A stretch of 64,000 nt of DNA, taken from assembly GCA_047125605.1 (NCBI GenBank), contig CP138932.1:1860001-1924000 (forward strand), read 5' to 3'. Of this stretch, positions 33,213 through 41,932 are shown piece by piece; position 1 is the first letter of the stretch, and the number at the start of each line of letters is the position of its first letter. The position numbers and the translations under genes are program-made. Origin of the DNA: JAKVBK01 sp022447275 (lineage in GTDB: Bacteria > Pseudomonadota > Alphaproteobacteria > Rhodobacterales > Rhodobacteraceae). Under the pieces are notes generated by a model. The model saw nothing but the letters and a program-made list of their open reading frames with translations, ran no database searches and was not told the origin of the DNA.

Positions 33213-34220
33213 ATGCTCACCTTCACGATCCGACGCCTGATCCTGGCGATCCCGACGCTGTTGTTCATCAGCCTCGTGATTTACTCGCTTCTGGAATTCG
33301 CCCCGGGCGATCCAATGGCCAACATGCCGCTGACCATCCCGGATGAGGTCAAGCAGCAGATGCGCGAAGCGCTCGGGGTCGGACAACCGATCTGGATCAG
33401 CTTCCCGAAATGGCTCTATCAGTTCTTCATCGTGGAACCGCTCGTGCTGATCGACGGCATCTTCGGATCTACCTTCTCCGAGGGACAGCAGCGCATCATC
33501 TCATGGCAAACCCGCTCGCCGGTCATGGACATCGTTGCCGAGCGCCTCCCACAGACATTGTGGGTGGTCGGCACTGCCTACGTGGTCGCCATCCTGATTG
33601 CCCTGCCGATCGGCATCTACTCTGCTTACCGACAATATTCGGTGTTCGATCAAGCCGGTACGTTTGTGGCCATGGTGGGCTACTCGGTGCCGCCTTTCTT
33701 CTCCGGGGTTCTGGTGATTGTGATTTTCTCGGTCAATCTGGGGTGGCTGCCCTCGATCTATGACACCACGCTCGAGGTCGTCGACTGGGAGACCTTCAAG
33801 CTACAACTCAAACAGATGATCATGCCTGTGATGGTGTTGGCCCTACAGATCACCAGCCAAATCAGCCGTTTCATGCGCGCCTCGATGCTGGACAATCTCA
33901 AGCAAGATTATGTGCGCACGGCCCGCGCCAAAGGTATGAGCGAGTGGACGGTTGTCATGGTGCATGTTCTGCGCAACTCGATGATCCCCGTGGTGACCGT
34001 AATCGCCCTTGGCATCCCCTCCATCTTTGGTGGCGCCATCATCACCGAACAGGTGTTCAAGGTGAACGGGATTGGCCAGCTGTTGATTACGGCGATCCAA
34101 GCCAATGACCTGCCGACCGTGCAAACGCTCACCTTCGTATTTGCGATCCTGATCGTGCTCTTCAACCTGCTTGCCGACGTTCTCTACGGCATCCTGGACC
34201 CGAGAATTCGCTATGACTGA
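33213..34220 (+). CDS. ABC transporter permease, DppB/OppB type
   Basis: The 335-residue protein has the binding-protein-dependent transport inner-membrane fold with six hydrophobic segments. It opens MLTFTIRRLILAIPTLLFISLVIYSL, with the EFAPGDP motif typical of OppB, and the EAA loop that contacts the ATPase reads DYVRTARAKGMSEW. The ATG at 33213 has GGAG seven bases upstream; the open frame to 33150 runs through the terminator and is not coding. Its end overlaps the next permease by eight bases. Confidence 0.93.
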   Translation: MLTFTIRRLILAIPTLLFISLVIYSLLEFAPGDPMANMPLTIPDEVKQQMREALGVGQPIWISFPKWLYQFFIVEPLVLIDGIFGSTFSEGQQRIISWQTRSPVMDIVAERLPQTLWVVGTAYVVAILIALPIGIYSAYRQYSVFDQAGTFVAMVGYSVPPFFSGVLVIVIFSVNLGWLPSIYDTTLEVVDWETFKLQLKQMIMPVMVLALQITSQISRFMRASMLDNLKQDYVRTARAKGMSEWTVVMVHVLRNSMIPVVTVIALGIPSIFGGAIITEQVFKVNGIGQLLITAIQANDLPTVQTLTFVFAILIVLFNLLADVLYGILDPRIRYD

Positions 34221-35184
34221 TGCAACAAACGCCACAATCGGGGAAAAGATGCCCGAGGCCCCTGCCCGCGGCCGCTGGGCCGATGTCTGGCGGCAGTTCC
34301 GGGCACACCGGGGCGCGTTTTGGGGGATGATGTTCCTCGTGTTCATCACCCTCTTCGTAACCGTCGGGCCACTGATCTGGCCCCATGATCCCACCGCGCT
34401 CGACATTCGCAGCAAGGATATGCGCCCCTTCTATGTGGGCCTGTTTGCGGGCGAAGACAGCAGCGTGAAATGGAGCTGGGAGCACCCGCTGGGCACAGAC
34501 AATCTGGGCCGTGATCTGATGGCCAAGCTGATGCTGGGTGGCCAGGTCAGCCTTGCCGTGGGCTGGGTCGCCATGTTGCTGGCCTTGTTCCTTGGGGCTC
34601 TGATCGGTGTCAGCGCAGGGTTCTTCAAGTCGCTGGACGGCCCGTTGATGCGGATGACGGATCTGTTCCTCGCCCTGCCTCTGCTGCCGTTGCTTCTGGT
34701 GATGATGCTGCTCTTCCGGGAGCCTCTGCGGGCCACTTTCGGCTCTGAAACAGGCACGTTTATCCTGATCGTTGTGGTGATCGGTATCACTTCGTGGATG
34801 CAGACAGCCCGTGTGGTGCGGGGCGATGTGCTGGCCCTGAAGGAGCGGGAATTCATCCTTGCGGCGCGCTCTATTGGCACGCCATCCTCCAAGATCATTA
34901 CCCGCCACCTGCTGCCCAACGTGATGAGCGCGATCATGGTGTCGGCGACCCTTGGTCTGGCCAACGCCATCATCACTGAAAGCGCGATCTCGTTTCTTGG
35001 CCTCGGCTTCCCGCCAGATTTCCCCACTTGGGGCAAATTGTTGTCTGACGCGACCTCGCGCCTTCAGCGCTTCCCCGAGCGTGTGATCTGGCCAGGGGTT
35101 GCCATCAGCTTCACGGTGCTGGCGGTGAACTACATGGGCGACGGACTGCGCGACGCGCTCGATCCCCGGATCAGAGGCCGCTAA
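34213..35184 (+). CDS. ABC transporter permease, DppC/OppC type
   Basis: The 323-residue permease pairs with the OppB-type protein. An N-terminal OppC_N segment (FRAHRGAFWGMMFLVFITLFV) is followed by the HPLGTDNLGRDLMAKLMLGGQVSL motif typical of OppC, and the EAA loop REFILAARSIGTPSSKIITRH. The ATG at 34213 lies inside the end of the previous gene (ATGACTGA), indicating translational coupling. The gene is followed by a terminator and no ATPase genes, so the OppD/OppF-type subunits must come from elsewhere. Confidence 0.93.
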   Translation: MTDATNATIGEKMPEAPARGRWADVWRQFRAHRGAFWGMMFLVFITLFVTVGPLIWPHDPTALDIRSKDMRPFYVGLFAGEDSSVKWSWEHPLGTDNLGRDLMAKLMLGGQVSLAVGWVAMLLALFLGALIGVSAGFFKSLDGPLMRMTDLFLALPLLPLLLVMMLLFREPLRATFGSETGTFILIVVVIGITSWMQTARVVRGDVLALKEREFILAARSIGTPSSKIITRHLLPNVMSAIMVSATLGLANAIITESAISFLGLGFPPDFPTWGKLLSDATSRLQRFPERVIWPGVAISFTVLAVNYMGDGLRDALDPRIRGR

Positions 35185-35207
35185 GCGCCACTTCTGTAAA
35201 ACCACAA

Positions 35208-35244
35208 GAGCCGCCCTGCACGATGTACGGGCGGCTCATTTTTT
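35208..35244 (+). terminator. rho-independent terminator after the permease pair
   Basis: A 9-bp stem, GAGCCGCCC with GGGCGGCTC, around a 12-nt loop is followed by ATTTTTT. It closes the transporter operon 24 bp after the second permease, confirming that no ATPase gene is co-transcribed. Confidence 0.9.
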
Positions 35245-35449
35245 GCGCCAACCAGTGCATTCTTGGATTCAGGACCCGTTGTTTTGGCTTTCAGTCAAAA
35301 CCAACCGTTCTTTCCGCCAAGATACGCACCTTTGGAACGCCTGTTCTGCAGACCGCCAGCAGACGGATAGGACGTTTCCAAGGGGGCAATTGCAAAGCCG
35401 CGAAAGGCACCCTAAGTGCGCGTGACACACCGCTTTTAGGACGATCTCG

Positions 35450-36514
35450 ATGTACGAACAGCTTGGTCTTGAAATTGACCCACGCACCGCAAGCGTTCTC
35501 TTTGGCCTCGGCCTTGGAGCACTGTTTGGTGTGCTTGCACAGCTTACACGCTTTTGTCTGCGGCGCGCCGTAGCCGGGGACACCGCCGCAGAGCGTGGTG
35601 CTGCCCGTGGCGTCTGGCTGGCCGCGCTTGCTGTGGCCCTTCTGGGCACGCAAGGCGCCGTGCTGCTCGGCTTTGTCGATTTCTCTGCGCACCGTTTCAT
35701 GGCCGCAGATTTGCCCGTCGCAGGCATCTTCATCGGCGGCCTTCTCTTCGGGATCGGCATGGTGCTGACCCGCGGCTGCGTTTCGCGCCTGACAGTGCTG
35801 GCCGGTGCAGGCAACCTGCGCGCGCTCACGGTACTACTCGTTTTCGCCGTCGTGGCCCATGCAACGCTGAAAGGCATCTTTGCGCCTGTGCGGACAGGCC
35901 TCGGCGGGCTGACACTCCCCGTGGGCGAGTTCGCGTCCCTTGCTGCGCTGCCCGGCGGCCCGGCGGTGTGGACTGCTGCTCTTGCCGCGCTCGCGCTGCT
36001 CGGGGTTGTGCGCTCTGGTGCAAGCGTTCCATCCTTGATCGGAGGTGGGCTGATCGGTGCATTGGCGGTGATCGGATGGGTTGGCACGGGCTTCGTGCTG
36101 CACGATGATTTTGATCCGATCGCAATGGAGACCCTGTCGTTCACCTCGCCTTGGTCAGAAACGTTGTTCTGGACGATCGCCTCTTCGGCGATTCCGGCTG
36201 GATTTGGCACTGGTTTGGTGGGCGGGGTACTCGCCGGCGCCGGACTGACAGCCTTGCTGCGGGGCCAAGCGGCATGGACAAGCTTCGACAGCCCGGCCCA
36301 AACAGGCCGCTACCTGCTCGGCGCTGGCATGATGGGCTTTGGCGGCGTGCTTGCTGGCGGCTGCACGGTAGGTGCTGGCCTGTCAGGCGTGCCAACACTT
36401 TCCGTGGCGGCCCTGCTCGCGCTGATCTCCATCGTTGCGGGTGGCCTTCTGGCAGCTACCGTTTTGCGGCCTGCAGGTGCCAAGGGCCCAATGGCGGCTG
36501 TGCCGGCAGAATAA
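35450..36514 (+). CDS. YeeE/YedE family transporter (TsuA-like thiosulfate or sulfur carrier)
   Basis: The 354-residue membrane protein has about nine to ten helices with the pseudo-repeated YeeE/YedE fold. Three cysteines sit in the conserved contexts LTRFCLRR (Cys36), LTRGCVSRL (Cys110) and AGGCTVGAGLSG (Cys305), matching the substrate-relay cysteines of the thiosulfate importer TsuA. It would take up thiosulfate or another sulfur compound. No sulfurtransferase (YeeD/TusA) gene is adjacent. It is monocistronic, between the ABC-operon terminator and a bidirectional terminator shared with the protease gene. Confidence 0.88.
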   Translation: MYEQLGLEIDPRTASVLFGLGLGALFGVLAQLTRFCLRRAVAGDTAAERGAARGVWLAALAVALLGTQGAVLLGFVDFSAHRFMAADLPVAGIFIGGLLFGIGMVLTRGCVSRLTVLAGAGNLRALTVLLVFAVVAHATLKGIFAPVRTGLGGLTLPVGEFASLAALPGGPAVWTAALAALALLGVVRSGASVPSLIGGGLIGALAVIGWVGTGFVLHDDFDPIAMETLSFTSPWSETLFWTIASSAIPAGFGTGLVGGVLAGAGLTALLRGQAAWTSFDSPAQTGRYLLGAGMMGFGGVLAGGCTVGAGLSGVPTLSVAALLALISIVAGGLLAATVLRPAGAKGPMAAVPAE

Positions 36515-36604
36515 GCACTGTGGCTTGTGCAGAGGCCTAAGCCGCCTCCCTGCCCTGCTCTACGTTGGCCCAAAGCCCGCTCACAAGCTGACACAAAATC
36601 AAAA

Positions 36605-36640
36605 GGGGCACGCCCTTATACAAGAGCGCGCCCCTTTCGG
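36605..36640. terminator. bidirectional terminator between convergent genes
   Basis: GGGGCACGCCC and GAGCGCGCCCC pair fully, with G-U wobbles, around an 8-nt loop. A-rich sequence precedes and T-rich sequence follows, so it can terminate both the YeeE-like gene (plus) and the trypsin-META gene (minus). Confidence 0.85.
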
Positions 36641-36660
36641 TTCACATCTGCCTTTGGCGG

Positions 36661-37875
36661 TTACTGAAAATAGACCGCCACCAGTTCGGCCAGAACGTCA
36701 CCATTGGCATCCATCAGCACCATATTGTCGCCATCTATCTCGAAACTGGTGACGCGCTCCAAAAGCTCCAGCAGATCGGCCTCGGCGTCTGCCAGATCAC
36801 CCATGCAGGCCATTTTCGTGGAAATGCCAGGGCCGATCGACAGGGCATCACCTTCTTGAGTGAAACTCGCAGAGATGTTGTTGCACCCGACCGTTGCACT
36901 CAGTCTGCCTTCGTCGCCGCTCCGGAAAATGATATGCGGCTCTCGGCGATTATCGACGACTACCGTGTCCTTGCCCAAGAGCGTGGTGATTTTCCAGTAG
37001 GTCTCGGTCAGCGAAGCATCTGGGGTCATGTTATCCTCACACACCATCTTGCCGCCGGTTGCTGCAGCGTCGTCGGCAGCGGAGAGGTCACATCCGGTCG
37101 TTGCAAAGATCCAATCACGCAATGCGTTGACGTCTGTGTAGCGGATGTTCTCTGTCTCCTCGATGCCGGTTGCATTGGCCTTTACGCCGCCTTTCACAAC
37201 GCCAGCGAATTGATAGGTGTCCCCATTGGCACCGCCGGGAATGTACAGCGGGCCACCAGAATCGCCGTAGCCTGCTCTTTGGGTCGAGTCAGGGATGCCC
37301 ACGCAAAAGTCATGCCGATCATCAAAATCTGCCCGCGGAGAGTCGCACAGGGCAGACTCAGTCACCTGCGAATTATAGTAGAGCAGCGGGTCACCTTCGA
37401 TACCTTGTCCAAGGCCCACTGTGGTTGTGGCCGTCCCGATCGAGAGATCGCCACCAAAGACAGTTGCAATCTCTGCGCCATACAGCGTGGCGTCTTCGGC
37501 CAGCTTGAGCAGCGCCGCATCGACGCGCTCGTGGCCCAGTTTGGCCGGCGCCAGCATATAGTCGACGACCTGCACCTTATGCTCAAACAATCCGTCGGGG
37601 CCAATATTCACCCCAACAAAGACAGGATCGCCCCCCTTCAAGACATCTTCATAAGCCGGCCAGCAATGGGCAGCAGTGAGCACCCAGGTCGGAGCAATCA
37701 GCGTACCGCCACAGGCATTGATTTCCGCGCCATCATGGCTTGGGAAAGGGCTGGTTGCACGAATGGAGACGTAGGATTGAAACGCGTCTGTATCCGCTTC
37801 AACACCGTTGATTATCGCCATCGCGGGCGTGCTGCAGCACAACAAGGCGCCATAGACGAAGTTGCGTACCATCAT
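36661..37875 (-). CDS. secreted trypsin-like serine protease fused to a META (HslJ-like) domain
   Basis: The 404-residue protein has a signal peptide ending TPAMA (residue ~20), then an S1 chymotrypsin fold beginning IINGVEAD. The catalytic triad is visible as His70 (LTAAHC), Asp119 (ERVDAALLKL) and Ser206 (GYGDSGGP). After a linker with two cysteines, residues ~289-404 match the META domain: YWKITTLLG, IIFRSGDEGRLSATVGCNNISASF and TKMACMGDLADAEADLLELL. META domains occur in HslJ and in secreted motility or stress proteins; their role is poorly defined. The zymogen-like start (N-terminal II after signal cleavage) suggests it is active once exported. It ends against a bidirectional terminator. 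Confidence 0.9.
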   Translation of the reverse strand: MMVRNFVYGALLCCSTPAMAIINGVEADTDAFQSYVSIRATSPFPSHDGAEINACGGTLIAPTWVLTAAHCWPAYEDVLKGGDPVFVGVNIGPDGLFEHKVQVVDYMLAPAKLGHERVDAALLKLAEDATLYGAEIATVFGGDLSIGTATTTVGLGQGIEGDPLLYYNSQVTESALCDSPRADFDDRHDFCVGIPDSTQRAGYGDSGGPLYIPGGANGDTYQFAGVVKGGVKANATGIEETENIRYTDVNALRDWIFATTGCDLSAADDAAATGGKMVCEDNMTPDASLTETYWKITTLLGKDTVVVDNRREPHIIFRSGDEGRLSATVGCNNISASFTQEGDALSIGPGISTKMACMGDLADAEADLLELLERVTSFEIDGDNMVLMDANGDVLAELVAVYFQ

Positions 37876-38233
37876 GATTTGAACTCCTTAGAAGTACCCC
37901 AATCATGTTGGCAGTGATTTCGCCCATACAATGAGCCCCGACGTAGGGTAACTTGCGCATCGGCAGAGTGCTGGATCCGGCCACGGGCCTAACTTTCCTG
38001 AAATATACATTTTAATTCAGATGTTTAGTTCTGTCATCCAATCTCAAGTCAGATCACATAGCACCTCATACGAGCAGCGCTAAGGATGGCTACAAACAAG
38101 GGTAACATCCGCGTTATCCACTGTTGCAGCCGGGCGATTGCTGTATGGCCGGGCGAGGAAAGCGTGCCCAGATTTGGGTCTTGAAAGGCCAGCTAAAGGC
38201 CCACGAATGGGCACCTCAACAACGCGGCCAGCA
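37876..38233. other. gene-free stretch of about 360 bp
   Basis: The region holds the promoter and leader of the protease gene, with GGAG eight bases before its ATG, and the 3' trailer of the FG-GAP-like gene, which is transcribed toward it. No gene, repeat or terminator is evident. Confidence 0.5.
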
Positions 38234-38980
38234 TCACCGCGCGCGAAACGGGCCTGCATAGCGATCCGGCGCGCCACAGGTCATGGCATCTGCAAAGCCG
38301 CCTGCGTCGGCAGTAAGCTCCGGCAGTTCGCGAAGCGACAGCAAGTCATTGTACAGCCGCAAGGCAACCAGCCCGGACCAGTTTGCAGTGGCAAGGATCA
38401 TTTCCGGTTGGGCGCCGCAATCGGCCACCCCGCCTGAGATGAATGCCTGTCCGATACGATGGTTGGTCAGGCCAGACTGCGTGGCGATCTCGCGTAAAGC
38501 GCCCTGCTCAAACCGCCAGACACGCAGTGTTTTTGCCAGATGTGGCCTGTCAATAAAGGCGATCTCCACAGCGCCGTCGCCATCCAGATCGTGCCAAGCC
38601 ACAGGTGCCAGCCACCTGAAACGGGTGCCAATCGGCGGGGTCGCCGTGACAAGACCATTCGGGCCGTAAACTGCAAGCCGCGCCCCCAGACGCGCGTCGC
38701 TTTCCACAACGATGGCCTCGCGCGCACCATCGCCAGTGACATCCGCCAAACGCGGCCGCAGGTCTTCAAAGACACGGCTTTGCGGAAGGGTTATGCGCAC
38801 TGTCTTACCTGACGCCTTTAAGACAAGCGTGCCCCACTCAGGTGTATCGCCCAAAACGCCATGGCCGTAGCGGTTGGTTGGATCGTCAAACCGCGCAGAC
38901 ACAACGTCAGCCGCAGCAGCACTACCAAGAACCGTGCAACTGGCGATAAGGGCAGCCACAGCGCCGCGAGTGCCACGCAT
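38234..38980 (-). CDS. secreted protein with FG-GAP/VCBS-like repeats, unknown function
   Basis: The 248-residue protein begins at ATG 38980 with a signal peptide ending GSAAAA. The mature part contains calcium-loop-like segments typical of FG-GAP/VCBS repeats (RLADVTGDGAREAIVVES and WHDLDGDGAVEIAFIDR), each pairing an Asp-rich loop with a beta strand. Two cysteines in the C-terminal third may form a disulfide. The rest suggests a small beta-propeller fragment. The open frame extends to 39052 but the extension precedes the signal peptide. A periplasmic or surface binding role is inferred. Confidence 0.75.
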   Translation of the reverse strand: MRGTRGAVAALIASCTVLGSAAAADVVSARFDDPTNRYGHGVLGDTPEWGTLVLKASGKTVRITLPQSRVFEDLRPRLADVTGDGAREAIVVESDARLGARLAVYGPNGLVTATPPIGTRFRWLAPVAWHDLDGDGAVEIAFIDRPHLAKTLRVWRFEQGALREIATQSGLTNHRIGQAFISGGVADCGAQPEMILATANWSGLVALRLYNDLLSLRELPELTADAGGFADAMTCGAPDRYAGPFRAR

Positions 38981-39055
38981 CAATACGTGACACCGCAGAC
39001 GCGGCGCCTTCCTATGCGGTGAAAGCCCGCGCACTGTACGGGCCAACCCCAAAGC

Positions 39056-39379
39056 TTAGATTTGCTTTTCGGGCATCTGTACGACCAGGCCGTCCAAGGC
39101 GTCCGTTACCTTGAGTTGGCAGGTCAGGCGGCTCAAGCCGGGCTTTGGCTCGAAGGCAAAATCCAGCATGTCTTCTTCCATGCTGTCGATCTCTGGCAGC
39201 TTGTCCGCCCATGCCTGATCCACATAGACGTGGCATGTGGAGCACGCACAGGCGCCTCCGCAATCGGCCTCAATGCCGGGAATTCCGTTGTCCCGAGCGC
39301 CTTCCATAACGGTCATGCCGTTGGCAACCTCCACGACATGCTCTTGCCCGCCGTGCTCGATATAGGTGATCTTGGCCAT
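39056..39379 (-). CDS. 2Fe-2S ferredoxin, adrenodoxin type
   Basis: The 107-residue protein is a small electron carrier. Its cysteine ligands appear as C-G-G-A-C-A-C-S-T-C followed by a fourth cysteine in LTCQL, the adrenodoxin/putidaredoxin arrangement used with P450s, Rieske oxygenases and iron-sulfur assembly. The ATG at 39379 starts MAKITYIEHGG, the usual opening; the longer frame to 39721 is antisense to the DnaE2 fragment and not coding. No redox partner is adjacent. Such ferredoxins commonly stand alone in Rhodobacteraceae. Confidence 0.92.
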   Translation of the reverse strand: MAKITYIEHGGQEHVVEVANGMTVMEGARDNGIPGIEADCGGACACSTCHVYVDQAWADKLPEIDSMEEDMLDFAFEPKPGLSRLTCQLKVTDALDGLVVQMPEKQI

Positions 39380-39486
39380 CAATGTCTCTTTCTGCCAGCA
39401 GTGTTTCACCATGTGACATAGGCGAAACGAAGGGCAGAGACCAGTGTTCCCCAACGGCGGATAAAAGCTGGACACGCACGAAGCAT

Positions 39487-39501
39487 GTTCTATTTTTGTT
39501 C
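39487..39501. promoter_or_regulatory. LexA (SOS) box, GTTC-N7-GTTC
   Basis: GTTC, seven bases (TATTTTT), GTTC is an exact match to the alphaproteobacterial LexA direct repeat known from Rhodobacter. It lies two bases before the ATG of the DnaE2 OB-domain fragment and about 110 bp from the ferredoxin start on the other strand. Confidence 0.8.
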
Positions 39502-39503
39502 TT

Positions 39504-39908
39504 ATGCAGATAGCCCATGGCCCAGACAACATGCCCCAGCGCGGCTGGCCCCGCCCACCCGCGGCCACACCCGCAGCATGGCTGGACCGCCCGCCCGCCG
39601 GTGCACGGATCACGGTTGCCGGCCTTGTGCTTGTGCGGCAACGCCCTGGCACGGCCAAGGGGGTGATTTTCGTCACGCTGGAGGATGAGACCGGCACGGT
39701 CAACGTGGTGATCTGGGCCAAGACCTACGAAAAATATCGCCGCGCTGTGATTGCCGGCAGATTGCTGCGGGTGACCGGGCGCATTCAGCGTGAACACTCT
39801 GTTCTGCACGTGATTGCTGAACATGTGGAAGACATCTCCCCCTTGCTGGACCGCCTGCTGGAGCCCGGCTTCACCCCGGACATCGCCCGCGCAGGCGATC
39901 AACCCTGA
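39504..39908 (+). CDS. free-standing C-terminal OB-fold domain of error-prone DNA polymerase DnaE2 (fragment)
   Basis: The 134-residue frame matches the C-terminal OB domain of DnaE2/ImuC, the SOS mutagenesis polymerase: ARITVAGLVLVRQRPGTAKG, IFVTLEDETGTVNVVIW, then TGRIQREHSVLHVIAEHVEDIS. Homology begins near residue 22, and the normal ~950 preceding residues (PHP, polymerase, finger and beta-binding parts) are absent. The imuA and imuB genes are also absent. A perfect LexA box sits directly in front, as it would before an imuA-imuB-dnaE2 operon. Either an internal deletion left promoter and tail, or this is a small SOS-induced DNA-binding protein in its own right. The frame is open and unbroken. 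Confidence 0.75.
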   Translation: MQIAHGPDNMPQRGWPRPPAATPAAWLDRPPAGARITVAGLVLVRQRPGTAKGVIFVTLEDETGTVNVVIWAKTYEKYRRAVIAGRLLRVTGRIQREHSVLHVIAEHVEDISPLLDRLLEPGFTPDIARAGDQP

Positions 39909-40002
39909 GTGTAACGCGCCGTTTCACGCCCCTTCGCGCCACGTAACAGGCGTGCTATGCTCGCAGCGAACAGGGCCCAGAACCCGCTGTCCGAGCAGGC
40001 AT

Positions 40003-40605
40003 ATGACACCAACGCGCCGTTCCTTCGGCCATCGCATTGCACGCTTGCGCGCTTTTGTGCGGGCGTCTTTGGCCTGTGCAGGCGTGCTCCTTCTGGCAGG
40101 CTGCAACGCGGTTTTGCAGAACGGAGCCGTCGCCCGGTTCATGGAGCCCGAGCCAATCCGCGTTTTGGCTGCTGGCCCGCCAAATGCAGTGCCCGGCACC
40201 TGCTGGGGGCGTGAGCAAACCCCCGCCATTATCGAAACCGAAACCTATCAGGTGCTCATACAGCCTGCGCGCATCGCATCCGATGGTGCTGTGCTCGAAC
40301 CGCCGATCTATAAAACCGATACCCGTCAACGCATCGTCCGGGAACGGCGCGAATTGTGGTTTGAAGCCCTGTGCGACAGCCAGTTCACCCCCGAATTCGT
40401 CGCATCACTACAACGCGCCCTCGCTGTGCGCGGGCTCTATGCGGGACCCGTTACAGGGAGCGTGGACGCCCGCACCCGCAACGCGATCCGCAGCTATCAA
40501 AAAGCCCAAGGCCTCGACAGCGCTGTTCTCTCACTGGCCGCCGCGCGCCAGCTTGGGCTGGTCACCATTGATCGGCCGGAAAGCCTTGCCCGCCCCAATG
40601 GGTAA
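40003..40605 (+). CDS. lipoprotein with peptidoglycan-binding (PG_binding_1-like) domain
   Basis: The 200-residue protein starts at ATG 40003 with a lipoprotein signal ending in the lipobox LAGC at about residue 32. Residues ~60-120 form a region with a paired cysteine (GTCWGREQTPA) that recurs in related Rhodobacteraceae lipoproteins. The C-terminal ~60 residues (FTPEFVASLQRALAVRGLYAGPVTGSVDARTRNAIRSYQKAQ) are a typical peptidoglycan-binding repeat with the L-Q-x-x-L-x-x-x-G-x-Y-x-G-x-x-x-G spacing. It probably tethers an outer-membrane lipoprotein to the wall. Confidence 0.85.
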   Translation: MTPTRRSFGHRIARLRAFVRASLACAGVLLLAGCNAVLQNGAVARFMEPEPIRVLAAGPPNAVPGTCWGREQTPAIIETETYQVLIQPARIASDGAVLEPPIYKTDTRQRIVRERRELWFEALCDSQFTPEFVASLQRALAVRGLYAGPVTGSVDARTRNAIRSYQKAQGLDSAVLSLAAARQLGLVTIDRPESLARPNG

Positions 40606-40727
40606 GGGCAGCGCCTGCGGCAGCACCCGCTCACGGGCCGTTTCTCTTCGGTCCAGAGCTGTCGCGCACCGCCCATTCGTGCAGACGGCCCAGCGCGGCC
40701 TTCAGGCTCAAGAACAGAGCGCCCCCT

Positions 40728-41702
40728 TCAATGGGCCAGCCACTTAAATGGCTGAGACGGGGCGAACTTGTCTGAAACATCGCCGGCAAAAACGGGATGC
40801 TCTTTCAGGCTCAGTTTCTGCGGCTGCCCACCCTCTGCAAAGTCAATATTGTCGAGATCGACCCAAAAGGCGTTGGGGCTCACGGCAGATTCAAAATAAT
40901 AGCGCCGCGCCGCGTGATCGGCGACAGAGCGCCAGATTGTACTCGCGATGTTGGGGGCATTCGCATCCGTGATCCCCAGCGGAACAGACGCATTCCGAAT
41001 GATCGAAAACGCTGCAGACGTCGCCAAACGCGGATCGTCGAATTTTGGCACGGATTGCAAATAGAAGGACGTCCGAACAAACCTGTCTGCCGCACGATTG
41101 GTACCCGGCAGCATCGACAGCCCGCCAATCTGCCCCCAATAGGCCGTGAGGGCGAGTTGTTCGTCATAGGTTGGGGAGTTGGTCATGACCTTATAGTCGC
41201 CACCATGATGCACGACGCATTCGCCATTCAGATACTCAAAGATCGCTGAGTCTCCGCTGCTGTCTGCCAGCGAAAGATGCAAACCCGCGGCTTTTCCATT
41301 GGGCAGCGCAGGGGCGATGATCTGGAAAGATCCCGCCGTCAGACCCGCGACGGCCTCTGCCACCGTTGCGTAGTTGTCGAGGGCATATTGCGCCCATGCA
41401 CCCACAGAAAGTCGGGGCCTGTCATCATCAGAACGCGCTGCATAATCTGCTTCGGCCAGGTAGAGCAGGTTGGCAACAAGCCCTGCCTCATTCATGCCGT
41501 CTGCGGTGCCGACATCGTAGCCAGAAAGGGTGAATCAGCCGTATGTCGAGGCCCATGCTAAAGAGCCCGGCCCAAAGCCCCCATCCCGCTTCATGCCTTT
41601 GGGGTAAAACCACAAATCAGAGCCGAGATCTTCATACCAGTCCACGCTTCTTGCGGCAATGAAGCTGCCGGTGCCGGATTCATACAAAAGTCGTGTGCAC
41701 AT
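40728..41702 (-). pseudogene. choloylglycine hydrolase family (linear amide C-N hydrolase) interrupted by one TGA
   Basis: From ATG 41702 (with GGGAGG upstream) the frame reads MCTRLLYE, placing the N-terminal nucleophile cysteine directly after Met as Ntn hydrolases of this family require, followed by AARSVDWYED. It stops at TGA 41535-41537 after ASTYG, then continues in the same frame for 265 codons with DGMNEAGLVANLLYL and PTYDEQLALTAYW, both characteristic of penicillin V acylase/bile salt hydrolase-like enzymes. A serine codon (TCA) normally stands where the TGA is, so a single C-to-G change would restore a 324-residue enzyme. Related enzymes may also quench acyl-homoserine lactones. Confidence 0.85.
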
Positions 41703-41932
41703 GTTTTTTCCTCCCACTGTCTTTGATACTTAAATCGATCATCCAATGGTTAGCATAGAAAGATGCATGTTTGGGATTGCCTTACAAATTCAGGCGTTCT
41801 CAAGCGGCAGCGCCCAAATTAGAAGCCGCGCCATACAAGGCTTGAACCACCCGACAGCACACCAAGGGGTTTGGCGCAAAGTCTTCCGATATCCGCTTGG
41901 TGGGTTTGCACCAAACATCACGCCGCAACCCG

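Noticed and set aside
34162..35205. 347-codon reverse frame antisense to the OppC-type permease
   Set aside because: Composition is extremely rich in His, Gln and Arg, there is no ribosome site, and it is fully overlapped by a convincing permease gene.
39056..39721. 221-codon reverse frame giving a longer ferredoxin
   Set aside because: The added N-terminus is antisense to the DnaE2 fragment and lacks ferredoxin character. The family start MAKITYIEHGG is at 39379.
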